64,000 nucleotides of DNA from positions 248,001 through 312,000 of the forward strand of contig OZ257144.1 of assembly GCA_965279205.1 (NCBI GenBank), written 5' to 3'. The DNA is from UBA7672 sp965279205 (GTDB lineage Bacteria; Pseudomonadota; Alphaproteobacteria; Caulobacterales; Hyphomonadaceae). The position numbers and the translations under genes are program-made. The notes beneath the pieces were generated by a model. It was not told where the DNA came from and did no database searches. It was given only the letters and a program-made list of their open reading frames with translations. Within the stretch, counting starts at the first letter, position 1, and every line of letters starts with the position of its first letter. This document shows positions 1-7,955 of the stretch, piece after piece.

Positions 1-21
1 TGTTGGGGCGTTTTGATCTGT

Positions 22-56
22 CATGCCGGGTGGTCTAAATGGGCAGACCGGGCATG
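22..56. other. Imperfect inverted repeat before the first gene
   Basis: CATGCC at 22-27 and GGTCT at 32-36 face AGACC at 45-49 and GGCATG at 51-56, so an interrupted hairpin can form. No T-tract follows on either strand. It could be the end of an upstream unit outside the window or a leader structure. Bases 1-108 hold no recognisable gene. Confidence 0.3.
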
Positions 57-108
57 AGAAGCCCACTAGAGGCCCACTGGCCTCGCCGATCCATACGGGA
101 ACAGCCGC

Positions 109-864
109 ATGCGCCTCGACTGCTACAAGATCCACGACTGGGCGCCGCAGATCGTGCCGGGCGAGGGCAGACGCAACTGGATGGACGCGTTCCAGGATCG
201 CCACCCCTATCGCTGCCTGCCGCTGACCATGGCGAACTGCACGGGCTGGGAAATCCTCTGCCCCGTCGGTCTCACCATCGAATGGGATGGCGGGATGATG
301 GAAGCCAACATCAAGATCACCGGGGACGAAGCCTGGCCGCCGGTGAAGAATGTCGCCGACAGCCATTTCCGGCGCGGCATCGTCACCTTCCACACCGGCC
401 ACCTGTTCCGCACCGATCCGGGCTGGTCGGTCTGGGCCATGGGACCGCCGAACGAGCCCAAGGACGGCATCTATCCGCTGCAGGGCCTGATCGAGACGGA
501 GTGGCTGCCGTTTCCCTTCACCATGAACTGGCAGATGACGCGACCGGGCAAGGTGCGCTTCGAAAAGGGCGAGCCGTTCTGCTTCATCACGCTGATGCAG
601 GACAAGAAACTGGAAGAGGTGCAGCCGAGCCTGCGCCTGCTTTCCACCAACGAACCGCTGAACGAGGAGTTCAAGGTCTGGGCGGAAAGCCGTGGCGACT
701 TCAACAAGCGCCTGATGAACCGTGAGGCCGAGGCGATGAAGGCCAAGTGGCAGCGCCACTACATGAAGGGCGAGAATGTCGCGACCGGCGACACGGCCGA
801 CACCCATATCACCAAGCGCAAGCTGAAGACGCCGAAGGCGCCGCTGCCCGGGCTGGGCGGCTAG
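109..864 (+). CDS. DUF6065 family protein
   Basis: A 251-residue soluble protein with no signal peptide or membrane segment. The middle is rich in aromatic and glycine residues (SVWAMGPPNEPKDGIYPL, then EWLPFPFTMNW), the pattern I associate with the DUF6065 family, whose members have no established biochemical role. The C-terminal 60 residues are basic and probably flexible (Lys/Arg-rich, ending in PLPGLGG). The ATG at 109 has a plausible GGGAA ribosome site about 8 bases upstream. It stands alone ahead of a tRNA gene. Family assignment is from pattern recall; function is unknown. Confidence 0.72.
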   Translation: MRLDCYKIHDWAPQIVPGEGRRNWMDAFQDRHPYRCLPLTMANCTGWEILCPVGLTIEWDGGMMEANIKITGDEAWPPVKNVADSHFRRGIVTFHTGHLFRTDPGWSVWAMGPPNEPKDGIYPLQGLIETEWLPFPFTMNWQMTRPGKVRFEKGEPFCFITLMQDKKLEEVQPSLRLLSTNEPLNEEFKVWAESRGDFNKRLMNREAEAMKAKWQRHYMKGENVATGDTADTHITKRKLKTPKAPLPGLGG

Positions 865-947
865 GTGGGACGGGTTAACCGGCCTGGGAAAGCCCGACGC
901 CGCTAGCCCCTTGCATCCCGGACCCCTTTCGGCTTAAAGACCCGCTC

Positions 948-966
948 CCCGGCCCCAAAGGCCGGG
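948..966. terminator. Possible terminator hairpin without T-tract
   Basis: CCCGGCC (948-954) and GGCCGGG (960-966) form a perfect 7-base stem with a CCAAA loop, 12 bases before the tRNA gene. No run of T follows. It may end the DUF6065 transcript or simply be a GC-rich spacer structure. Confidence 0.35.
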
Positions 967-978
967 CACCCCAAGGAT

Positions 979-1053
<75 letters not shown>

Positions 1054-1078
1054 GGTTTCTTCAAGACAGGTCAACGGC

Positions 1079-1105
1079 TTCCAGTGTCGCTTCGGCGCAC
1101 TGGAA
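1079..1105. terminator. Hairpin with TTCG tetraloop downstream of tRNA-Gly
   Basis: TTCCAGTG (1079-1086) pairs with CACTGGAA (1098-1105), and an inner CGC/GCG stem closes a TTCG loop, with one bulged T. The stem is about 11 pairs. There is no T-tract, so it is either a weak terminator for the tRNA transcript or another stable 3' structure. Confidence 0.4.
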
Positions 1106-1202
1106 ACGTCGTGGCTGTATTCGCGGGGCGGCAGGTGACGGGCGGGGTTGACCGGTCTATCTCGCCTTGGAGCGGGACCAGCCCGGCAGCTTGCGGACAG
1201 TC

Positions 1203-2378
1203 ATGAAAGTCGTCGTCGCGGGAGCAGGGATAGGCGGGCTAAGCGCCGCGATCGCTCTCGCCAAGGCTGGCTTCGAGGTCGAGGTGATCGAGCGCGCGCC
1301 GGAGCTTCGCGAGGTCGGGGCCGGCCTGCAGCTCAGCCCCAATGCCATGAAGGGGCTGGAGGTGCTGGGTGTTGCGGAGGCCGCGTCCGCGGTCTCGTGC
1401 GAGCCAGAGGCGCTGGAGATGCGCATCGGCAGGACCGGCGCCAAGGTTTTCTCGATCCCGATGGGCCGGGCCGCGCGCAAGCGCTATGGCGCGCCTTACC
1501 TGCACATCCATCGCGCCGACTTCATCGAGATACTGCGCCGCGCGGCACAGTTCGCCGACGTGCGCTTGCGCTTTGGCGCGCGCGTAGCGGCCTACGTGCC
1601 GGAGGCGGCGGGACTGAAGATCGGGCTCGATACTGGCGCGATCATCGAAGCGGACCTGCTGGTCGGCGCGGATGGGTCGCGCTCGACTGTGCGCAAGCAG
1701 ATGCTGGGCGAGGATCAGGCGCATTTCACCGGCGCGGTTGCGTGGCGGATCACCGTCGATGCCGACGTTGCGCCTGACCTGCCGCATGCAGCGATCGTCT
1801 GGGCCGGGCGCGGCAAGCATGCTGTCACCTACCGGGTGCGGCGCGGCGAACTGATCAATTTCGTCGGCGTGGTCGAGCGCGATCAGTGGCGCGATGAAAG
1901 CTGGGACCAGGCAGGCGATCCGGCGGACCTCGTCAGGGATTTCGGCGAGTGGGCGCCGCCCATTCCGGACATCATCGCCGCGGCGAAGACATGCCATGTG
2001 TGGGCCCTGTTCGACCGCGATCCGCTGCCGCACTGGTCGAGCGGACGCGTGGTGCTGCTGGGCGATGCCTGCCATGCCATGCCGCCTTTCCAGGCGCAGG
2101 GCGCCGCGATGGCGATCGAGGACGCCGTCGTGCTGGCGAGATGCCTCGCTGCGGACGGGGTCTCGGAAGCGTCGTTGAAGACATACGAGAAGCTGCGCAA
2201 GCCGCGCACGTCGAAGGTACAGGCCAGCGCGCGCTCGAACATGGGCGTATTCCATCGCTCGAACGCACTGACACAGGCGGCGACCTACGGGCCGATGAAA
2301 ATGGCGAACACGCTTTTCCCCGCCTTCGTGCGGTCACGGCAGGACTGGATATACGGTTTCGATGTGCGGCGCGGCTGA
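1203..2378 (+). CDS. FAD-dependent monooxygenase
   Basis: A 391-residue flavoprotein of the UbiH/salicylate-hydroxylase group A family, which uses NAD(P)H and O2 to hydroxylate an aromatic or similar ring substrate. All three family signatures are present: the Rossmann GAGIGG near residues 7-12, the DG motif GADGSRSTVR from about residue 155, and the GD motif LLGDACHAMPPFQAQG around residue 287. I chose ATG 1203 because the Rossmann strand MKVVVAGAG starts there; an in-frame ATG 36 bases upstream would add a poorly conserved extension. The ribosome site is weak. The lipoprotein gene that follows is 14 bases away and may be cotranscribed. The substrate cannot be read from the sequence. Confidence 0.9.
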   Translation: MKVVVAGAGIGGLSAAIALAKAGFEVEVIERAPELREVGAGLQLSPNAMKGLEVLGVAEAASAVSCEPEALEMRIGRTGAKVFSIPMGRAARKRYGAPYLHIHRADFIEILRRAAQFADVRLRFGARVAAYVPEAAGLKIGLDTGAIIEADLLVGADGSRSTVRKQMLGEDQAHFTGAVAWRITVDADVAPDLPHAAIVWAGRGKHAVTYRVRRGELINFVGVVERDQWRDESWDQAGDPADLVRDFGEWAPPIPDIIAAAKTCHVWALFDRDPLPHWSSGRVVLLGDACHAMPPFQAQGAAMAIEDAVVLARCLAADGVSEASLKTYEKLRKPRTSKVQASARSNMGVFHRSNALTQAATYGPMKMANTLFPAFVRSRQDWIYGFDVRRG

Positions 2379-2392
2379 GCTAGGGTGACGCC

Positions 2393-3307
2393 ATGCGGAT
2401 GATCACTGGACTTGCGGTTCTGGTCCTGACGGCATGTGGACCCGATGGTCCCCAGCGCGTCGCTTCCGACAAGGTCGCGGAAAAAGCAGCCGATCCTGGC
2501 GCGATGTGGCCGGTGATGCTGCAGCACTGCCAGCGGTCTCCATCGTGCGATCCCACCAGTGATTTCGGGCAGGGCGCAGGCCAGGCGTCAGGGCTCGTCG
2601 GCGCGGTCGTGTGGCTGACGGAAACCAAGGATGTCGTGAAGGAGGGTGGGCAGGACTATGGCGCCGCCATCACCCTCAGTCTTTACGCGCAACACGGAAT
2701 AGGCGGCCCCGCGGGACGGCCTCTGACGATCGATGAATCGCCGGACAGCCTTCGCGGCGCCGATGCGCGGCGGTCGACCCTGTCGATCGAATACCGGACG
2801 CCGGGGGGCGGCGCGCCCGAGCCCTATTTCCTGGCTTTCCATTCGGCGCAGCTGGCGCTTGCAGACGCGAAGATCGATGAGGCGAAGGTGGAAATCCGGG
2901 GCAAGGCCGGCCTTCTTTATTCGGGCGATGCCGCCGGCATGGAGTCGGCTGCCGACAGCAAGTCCGACCTCAAGCCGCTGGTTTTCTATGCGCCGCGCAA
3001 CCTGCGCGACGAACCTCTGCCGGCGCTGCTTGCAGCATTGTCGGCGGGCGAGACGCTGTCGCTGAAGGTGACGGCGCGCGATGGCGCACTGATGTTGTCC
3101 GATGCGATCTATTCGATCGGATATGACAGCGCGCTGGCGCAGGCGACAGCGGCGCTCGCCGATCCGGAAATCAGCCGGACAATCCTCGAGCGGTGCGAGC
3201 GCTTCGCGAAGGAGCCCGACTCGTTCTGGAAGATCGCGGATGTGACGCCGGCCCTGCTGGTATGCGACCCGCGCACGTCGGAGCAGAGGCGGCTCGCGGA
3301 ACAGTAG
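2393..3307 (+). CDS. Uncharacterised lipoprotein, 304 aa
   Basis: An N-terminal signal with lipobox LTAC puts the lipidated Cys at residue 15, so the mature protein is probably tethered to the envelope. No catalytic motif or known domain was recognised. The mature part has several Cys residues (QHCQRSPSCD near 45-52, ERCERF near 270, LLVCDP near 290) that may form disulphides. The last third (SDAIYSIGYDSALAQA and following) looks like an alternating helical domain. A second possible start is ATG 2399. It follows the FAD monooxygenase closely and converges on the GDPD gene with only three bases between the stops. Confidence 0.7.
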   Translation: MRMITGLAVLVLTACGPDGPQRVASDKVAEKAADPGAMWPVMLQHCQRSPSCDPTSDFGQGAGQASGLVGAVVWLTETKDVVKEGGQDYGAAITLSLYAQHGIGGPAGRPLTIDESPDSLRGADARRSTLSIEYRTPGGGAPEPYFLAFHSAQLALADAKIDEAKVEIRGKAGLLYSGDAAGMESAADSKSDLKPLVFYAPRNLRDEPLPALLAALSAGETLSLKVTARDGALMLSDAIYSIGYDSALAQATAALADPEISRTILERCERFAKEPDSFWKIADVTPALLVCDPRTSEQRRLAEQ

Positions 3308-3310
3308 CTT

Positions 3311-4309
3311 CTAGCGTCCCTGTCTTTTCAGCTCAGGGCCGATCAGCTCGATCCGGTTGGTCCAGACACGGCCGGCGAAGTGATCGGGGATCGCGCTGAT
3401 CTCCTCGATCGAATCGATACCGCGCGATCCGATGTCCCCGCTCTCGAACGGGCCGAGCAGGATGACCGTCGACCCGGCCGCCTCCATGCGCCTGGTGAAC
3501 TTGTGCGGCCAGCCCCAGATAGCCCAGGCAAGATTCGACGGCACGACGACGACCGTGTTGCGGCAAGACTCCGGAACCATGCCGGTCCAGCCGGTGAGTT
3601 CGTAGTCGAGAACGCATTTCATCATCGACTTGGCGGTATAGCCCCGCAGGCCGTCGACAAGCTCGATACTCCTGTCGGTCGGCTCCGCGCCGCCATAGCT
3701 CGCCCAGATGGCGTTGCGCCATTCGGGATGCGCTTTGATGAGTTGGGCCAGGGCCTCGCCTTCTTCGGCGCGGCGGCTCTTGAAGTTGATGAGAAAGCGC
3801 TTGTCGGGAAAGCGCGTGAGCACTTCCTCCAGCGTGGGCATCAGGCCAACGCCCTTGCCGCGTAGCGGGAACGTCTTTCCGCCATCGGCGGTGTAGCCAT
3901 GGCCAACATCGAGCGTCTTCAGCACGCCCATCAGCGTCTCCTCGGTGACGCCCTTTGCCGCCGTGCGGCACTCAAGCGCCCAGTCATGGATGACGGCGAA
4001 CTGCTTGTCTGGCGTGAGGTGCACGTCGAGTTCGACAACATCTGCGCCAGCGGCAAAGGCGGCTTCCATCGATGGCAGGGTGTTCTCGATCAGGTCATGC
4101 GTTGGCGGATAGATTCGCTCAGCCGTGCAGGTGTCGTTCTCGAGGTTTTCGCGGTGAAAGGTCTGATGTACGCCGCGATGCGCCAGCAGGCTGATATGAC
4201 CATCGCCATGCGGGCTTTCGAACCACGACGCGTTGTAGACCACGACGCCAGCGAAAAAGACGAGGAGGGCGCCGAGCGCCCAGAGCAGGATCCTGCCGAC
4301 CTTCTTCAT
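3311..4309 (-). CDS. Glycerophosphodiester phosphodiesterase family protein
   Basis: A 332-residue GDPD-domain protein. An uncleaved N-terminal membrane anchor (residues 7-25) precedes the TIM-barrel domain, whose hallmarks are visible: LLAHRG near residue 43, the ENT of LIENTLPS near 74, and the ELDVH..HD metal/active-site stretch (VVELDVHLTPDKQFAVIHD) near 91-109. Family members hydrolyse glycerophosphodiesters to glycerol-3-phosphate and an alcohol. An insertion of about 20 residues between HRG and ENT carries a Cys. The envelope-anchored position suggests action on phospholipid head-group diesters in the periplasm; substrate is inferred only. Confidence 0.88.
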   Translation of the reverse strand: MKKVGRILLWALGALLVFFAGVVVYNASWFESPHGDGHISLLAHRGVHQTFHRENLENDTCTAERIYPPTHDLIENTLPSMEAAFAAGADVVELDVHLTPDKQFAVIHDWALECRTAAKGVTEETLMGVLKTLDVGHGYTADGGKTFPLRGKGVGLMPTLEEVLTRFPDKRFLINFKSRRAEEGEALAQLIKAHPEWRNAIWASYGGAEPTDRSIELVDGLRGYTAKSMMKCVLDYELTGWTGMVPESCRNTVVVVPSNLAWAIWGWPHKFTRRMEAAGSTVILLGPFESGDIGSRGIDSIEEISAIPDHFAGRVWTNRIELIGPELKRQGR

Positions 4310-4406
4310 GCGTGTCCCTCAGCCGAAGCGGATGGAGATCGCCAGCGGACGGCGCCGGGATTTTGACGAAAACAGGCTCAACGCGCGATTTTGCGTTGCG
4401 CGCCGG

Positions 4407-4979
4407 TTAACGGGTCGCGGGCGGGACGGTCGCTGCCCGCGTCATGCAGGCAGCAAACGGTATGCGCAGAGTCTTCGCCGCATGGTCGGTCTTTGCTCTG
4501 GCCGCATAGGCCAGCGTGAAGCCCGCGCCGTTCTGTTCGGTGGCGACGCCCTCGCCGACAAGTTTGGCAAGGCCAGCCTGATCGAGCGCCCGCATGGCGT
4601 CGATCTGCTTCGACATCTCGTCGGGATGTTGCGTGCCGTTGGCGTCGAATTCGGCGCTGATCACGCCGGCGCAGTACATGTCGTACCTGGCCGCCTGCGA
4701 GCCGACATTGAGGTAGTCGGGCTGCCCGGGATAATCGAACGTGCCCGTACCGGCTGGCGCCGGTGACGACAGGTCGAGCGGCGGAACCGGTGTCGGGTTC
4801 GAAAGCTCCAGCGGCGGCATCTGTATGTCCGGAATGCTCGGAGAGGGAAGATCGCTGAGGCGAACACCGCTGGGCAGCAGGTCGGGATCGCGTGGACCCT
4901 TGAGAAGCGTCGAAACGAGAATCCCGCCAAAGACGACGATGGCGAGAAGGCCGACAACCTGTCTGGGTTTCAGTTTCAT
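4407..4979 (-). CDS. Membrane-anchored protein of unknown function (tandem paralogue A)
   Basis: A 190-residue protein with one N-terminal transmembrane helix (about residues 7-25), then a proline-rich linker (residues 28-78) and a compact C-terminal domain. That domain shares a clear pattern with the next upstream gene (5004-5507): L-x-VGSQ-A-x-x-D-x-YC, a GL/GI-x-KLV-x-E motif, YAAR...D...K-x-LRI and a C-terminal C-x-x-RAA. The two look like an old tandem duplication, one copy anchored by a helix and the other by lipid. Two conserved Cys (YC and the C near the end) may pair. The genes are 24 bases apart and probably cotranscribed. Function unknown. Confidence 0.72.
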   Translation of the reverse strand: MKLKPRQVVGLLAIVVFGGILVSTLLKGPRDPDLLPSGVRLSDLPSPSIPDIQMPPLELSNPTPVPPLDLSSPAPAGTGTFDYPGQPDYLNVGSQAARYDMYCAGVISAEFDANGTQHPDEMSKQIDAMRALDQAGLAKLVGEGVATEQNGAGFTLAYAARAKTDHAAKTLRIPFAACMTRAATVPPATR

Positions 4980-5003
4980 CGGCCGGCCCCGCTCCTGTGG
5001 CGA

Positions 5004-5507
5004 CTACTGCGGAACCGGAATGGCGGCCGCGCGCTTGTTGCAATCATCCAGCGAGATGCGGAGCTTCTTCGCCTTGGCATCCTTCTCGACCCGAGCCGCA
5101 TAGGCGTCGGAGATGATCGCGGCGTGGGTTGCGTGCGCGGCCTTTTCCTCGACCAGCTTGTTGATGCCGGCCTCGCCGATGATGAAGCCGAGCATCTGGG
5201 CCTTTCGCAGTAACGCCTCGTCGACCGGCGCAAGCGCATCCGAGACGTCGGGGTTTTCTTCGTAGATCACGGCGGAGCAGTAGAGATCGTCCTTCGCGCC
5301 CTGCGAACCGACGCTCAGCGGATCGGCCGGAGGTGGCGGGGGCGTGACGGCTTGCGCAAGCGTGGCCGGTGATGCCTCGACAGGCGGCGCGGCGACTGAA
5401 GCCTCGGACGACTGCGCAGTTTCGGGAGTGGATGCCGCAGTGTCGCTCGCGGGCTGGCCATTGCACGCAGCCAGCAGAAGGGCGGCAACACATATCCCGG
5501 CGCGCAT
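5004..5507 (-). CDS. Lipoprotein of unknown function (tandem paralogue B)
   Basis: A 167-residue protein starting at ATG 5507, where a short signal peptide with lipobox LLAAC (Cys 15) begins; the longer upstream reading would bury the signal behind 29 basic residues. A Ser/Ala/Pro-rich linker (about residues 18-63) leads to a C-terminal domain homologous to that of the neighbouring 4407-4979 protein (VGSQ-x-A-x-x-D-x-YC, INKLVEE, YAARVEKD, KKLRI, C-x-KRAAA). Envelope location is likely. No enzymatic motif seen. Confidence 0.72.
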   Translation of the reverse strand: MRAGICVAALLLAACNGQPASDTAASTPETAQSSEASVAAPPVEASPATLAQAVTPPPPPADPLSVGSQGAKDDLYCSAVIYEENPDVSDALAPVDEALLRKAQMLGFIIGEAGINKLVEEKAAHATHAAIISDAYAARVEKDAKAKKLRISLDDCNKRAAAIPVPQ

Positions 5508-5622
5508 GGCGTTCTCCAGCGTTGGTCTCCAGCGTTGGAGCTTTTGATAGCGCAGGACGCGGCGAGGGCAACTGGCGCGGGAGGCCTGTCGCATCGCCTC
5601 GCAAAACCGTTATACCCGTGGC

Positions 5623-6249
5623 ATGGAGTTCGGGGCCTGGTTTGCCTTCTTCACGCTGTTCCTTGCTGGCGGGCTGACGCCCGGCCCGGCGGTGATGCTC
5701 GTGACGACATCGTCGATCCGCTACGGCTTCTGGACGTCCATGACGCCGGCCATCGGGATATGCGCCGGCAACCTGATCTGGATCGCGCTGGCAGTGACAG
5801 GCGCCTCGGCGCTGGCGCATGCCTTTCCCGAGGCCTTCATGGTGCTGCGGCTGGCCGGCATCGCCTTCATCCTGTGGCTGGCGTGGAAGACGGCCTTCGG
5901 AGGACCAGTCGACCTGATGCGGCGTGAACCGCCACCGCGCACGAAACTGTTCGCGCATGGCGTTGGCCTGCAGCTCGCGAACCCCAACGCGCTGGTCTAT
6001 TTCGGTGGACTGATGCCGGCCTATCTCAAGGCGGACGGCAACCTCGTGCTGCAGGCCGCGATCATTATGGTGACCGTGACGCTGACCGAGATGCTTGGCC
6101 TGATCGTCTATGCACGGGGGGCGGATGCGCTGGCGCGGCGCTTCCGGTCGGCGTCGTTCGCAAGATGGTTCTTCCGTATCGCGGCATTTGCGATGGCGGC
6201 GTCGGCCAGCTTCGCGGTCTACGCGACGTGGGCAACGACTGGCCGCTAG
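5623..6249 (+). CDS. LysE/RhtB family exporter
   Basis: A 208-residue integral membrane protein with the LysE-type N-terminus: FLAGGLTPGPAVMLV (residues 14-28), then a loop and further hydrophobic segments making about six helices. ANPNALVYFGGLMPAYL (residues 119-135) matches the second conserved family block. Members export amino acids or related small molecules using the proton gradient. The substrate is not predictable here. Its TAG stop shares the CTAG at 6246-6249 with the convergent small lipoprotein gene. Confidence 0.88.
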   Translation: MEFGAWFAFFTLFLAGGLTPGPAVMLVTTSSIRYGFWTSMTPAIGICAGNLIWIALAVTGASALAHAFPEAFMVLRLAGIAFILWLAWKTAFGGPVDLMRREPPPRTKLFAHGVGLQLANPNALVYFGGLMPAYLKADGNLVLQAAIIMVTVTLTEMLGLIVYARGADALARRFRSASFARWFFRIAAFAMAASASFAVYATWATTGR

Positions 6250-6479
6250 TCGCTGGGCTGGCCGGTGCGGATCGGCAGCTGATGCGGCGAGGCGTCGGGA
6301 ACCGAGTCGCTGCGGCTTTGCGCCGGCACGCGGCAACGGGCGCGCTCGACCGGATCATTCTCGAAATGCTGGAGGCAGGCAGCCTCCTGTGTGAGTTCCT
6401 GCGGCGCCGTGCCGTCGGAGACGCAGCCGGCGGCCAGAGCGGCGAGGACGAACAGCACGGCGAGAGCGAGGCGTTTCAT
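6246..6479 (-). CDS. Small lipoprotein, 77 aa
   Basis: Starting at ATG 6479, the protein has a signal peptide (KRLALAVLFVLAALAAGC) with lipobox LAAGC and lipidated Cys 19. The mature part of about 58 residues includes ACLQHFENDPVERARCRVPA, with two Cys that could pair. The longer in-frame start at 6509 would add ten residues before the signal peptide. No domain recognised. The cupin operon lies upstream with 38 bases between, so it may be the last gene of that transcript. Confidence 0.6.
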   Translation of the reverse strand: MKRLALAVLFVLAALAAGCVSDGTAPQELTQEAACLQHFENDPVERARCRVPAQSRSDSVPDASPHQLPIRTGQPSD

Positions 6480-6517
6480 GTCCGGTACTCCTGTACTCAC
6501 TAAACGCATGAAGCCGC

Positions 6518-7075
6518 TTAGTGCGTCGAATCCACAAGCGGGCGATCGATCAAAACAGCGAGAAACATTGCCGGGCCGCCATGCGCTTCCCAGCCATGGC
6601 TGGTTCCACGCTGGATGACAATCTGGCCAGGCTTAATTCGCGTGACCGATTTATCGAGGATCAAGCTGGCTTCGCCCTGCAGCAGGCAGATGACGTCGAT
6701 CGACTCGGTCTTGTGCATGGCAGGATGCTTGGATTGGTCGGTCAGATGGTCTTCGGCGTCGAAGGAGGCAAAGCGCTGGCGCACCATCGCTTTGAGCTGG
6801 TCGTCCGGCACGCCGGGCGGGCGCGGATTGATGACGAACCAGCGGACTTTCACATTGCCTGATGCTGGCGAAAGAACCGGACGCTTCGGACCGAGGTCGG
6901 AATGATCCTTCGGATCGAGCGAGCCGGACGCCTTGTCGTGCCAGATGTCGAACAGCCCGCCCAGTTCGAGCGGGCCGGTGGTGGAGGCGGGCGGGCCATC
7001 GATGATGACAACCGACTCGCCCGAGGCGTCATCGCCGGTGATGATCCGGCGCATGGCCGTTGCCAGGTCAGTCAT
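6518..7075 (-). CDS. Cupin domain-containing protein
   Basis: A 185-residue protein. The C-terminal half is a single cupin barrel: MHKTESIDVICLLQGEASLIL (residues 122-142) gives the first motif with one His and Glu, and PGQIVIQRGTSHGWEAHG (residues 151-168) the second with another His. The N-terminal half (GLFDIWHDKASG, RPVLSPASGNVKVRWFVINP) looks like a second, degenerate cupin half, as in regulators or isomerases of the family. No enzymatic function is assignable. It is last or next to last in the ygfZ-tag-lipoprotein-cupin operon, and its ATG overlaps the preceding stop by four bases. Confidence 0.8.
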   Translation of the reverse strand: MTDLATAMRRIITGDDASGESVVIIDGPPASTTGPLELGGLFDIWHDKASGSLDPKDHSDLGPKRPVLSPASGNVKVRWFVINPRPPGVPDDQLKAMVRQRFASFDAEDHLTDQSKHPAMHKTESIDVICLLQGEASLILDKSVTRIKPGQIVIQRGTSHGWEAHGGPAMFLAVLIDRPLVDSTH

Positions 7076-7344
7076 GATCCGCCGTCCTTCTCGTCTTCGT
7101 CTTTCTGGTTCTTGAAAAGTTTGGGATAGGTCCGCCCCGTCTGCCCGGCGATCTGTTTGTCGCGTTCGATCTCGCCCTTGCGCACCTCGTAGGGTGTATC
7201 CGGAATCTTGTCCGCCTGGCCGGGCAGGATGATCCCGCTGTTGGAGGTTGGGCGCGGTACCGGCGGGTAGGTGGGATACTGGTCAGGATCGTAGACGCAG
7301 GCCGATAGCCCGAGCGCGGCAATTCCAGTCAACACCAGGCGCAT
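7072..7344 (-). CDS. Small lipoprotein, 90 aa
   Basis: Signal peptide MRLVLTGIAALGLSAC with lipobox LSAC (Cys 16). The mature part begins with a Tyr/Pro-rich stretch (VYDPDQYPTYPPVPRP) and ends with a strongly charged tail (NQKDEDEKDGGS). No domain recognised. The gene sits between tag (two-base gap) and the cupin gene (ATGA overlap), so it is translated as part of that operon. Envelope tethering is inferred from the lipobox. Confidence 0.65.
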   Translation of the reverse strand: MRLVLTGIAALGLSACVYDPDQYPTYPPVPRPTSNSGIILPGQADKIPDTPYEVRKGEIERDKQIAGQTGRTYPKLFKNQKDEDEKDGGS

Positions 7345-7346
7345 GC

Positions 7347-7955
7347 CTAACCCCCTTTGCGCGCGGCCTTCTCAAGCCGCTGGATCTCCCTGTGGCGCGG
7401 GCACCTTACCTCATGATCGTTGACCATGCCCATGGCCTGCATGACGGCATAGACGATGACGGGTCCGCAGAACTTGAAGCCGTGCTTCTTCATGTCCTTC
7501 GCGATGACTTCGGATAGTTCCGTCTTCGCCTGGACATTGCGCCAGTGGTCGAGCTTGTTCACGATCGGCTTGCTGCCGACGAAGCTCCACACGTATTCCG
7601 AGAAATCCTCGTCGCGCTCCGCCATGTCGACATAGAGCTGGGCGTTGCGGATTGTCGCCGCGATCTTGATTGGGCTGCGGATGATGCCCGGGTTCTTCAT
7701 CGCCCGGTCGATGCGCTTCTGCGTCCAGCGCGCGACTTTTTCCGGCTCGAAACCGTCGAACTCTTCCCGCATGGTCTCTCGCTTGCGGAGGATGGTGATC
7801 CAGGAGAGTCCGGCCTGATGGCCGTCGAGCTGGAACTTCTCCCACAGCGCGCGGCTGTCGCGCTCGGGCACGCCCCATTCATGGTCGTGGTACTGGCGAT
7901 AGAGCTCGTCATGTGCCGGCGCCCAGCCGCAGGGAATATCGTCGAGTTTCTTCAT
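7347..7955 (-). CDS. tag: DNA-3-methyladenine glycosylase I
   Basis: A 202-residue base-excision repair enzyme that removes 3-methyladenine from alkylated DNA. The sequence tracks the E. coli Tag family: CGWAPAHDELYRQYHDHEWG at the start, GHQAGLSWITILRKRE (residues 45-60) and KKHGFKFCGP...MQAMGMVNDH near the end. The zinc-snap ligands appear to be Cys 9, His 23, and the His and Cys of NDHEVRC. It overlaps ygfZ upstream by four bases (ATGA), so translation is coupled. Confidence 0.95.
   Translation of the reverse strand: MKKLDDIPCGWAPAHDELYRQYHDHEWGVPERDSRALWEKFQLDGHQAGLSWITILRKRETMREEFDGFEPEKVARWTQKRIDRAMKNPGIIRSPIKIAATIRNAQLYVDMAERDEDFSEYVWSFVGSKPIVNKLDHWRNVQAKTELSEVIAKDMKKHGFKFCGPVIVYAVMQAMGMVNDHEVRCPRHREIQRLEKAARKGG

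Noticed and set aside
1239..2255. A 338-codon open frame on the minus strand
   Set aside because: Antisense to the FAD monooxygenase whose three cofactor motifs are intact; no recognisable motif in the shadow.
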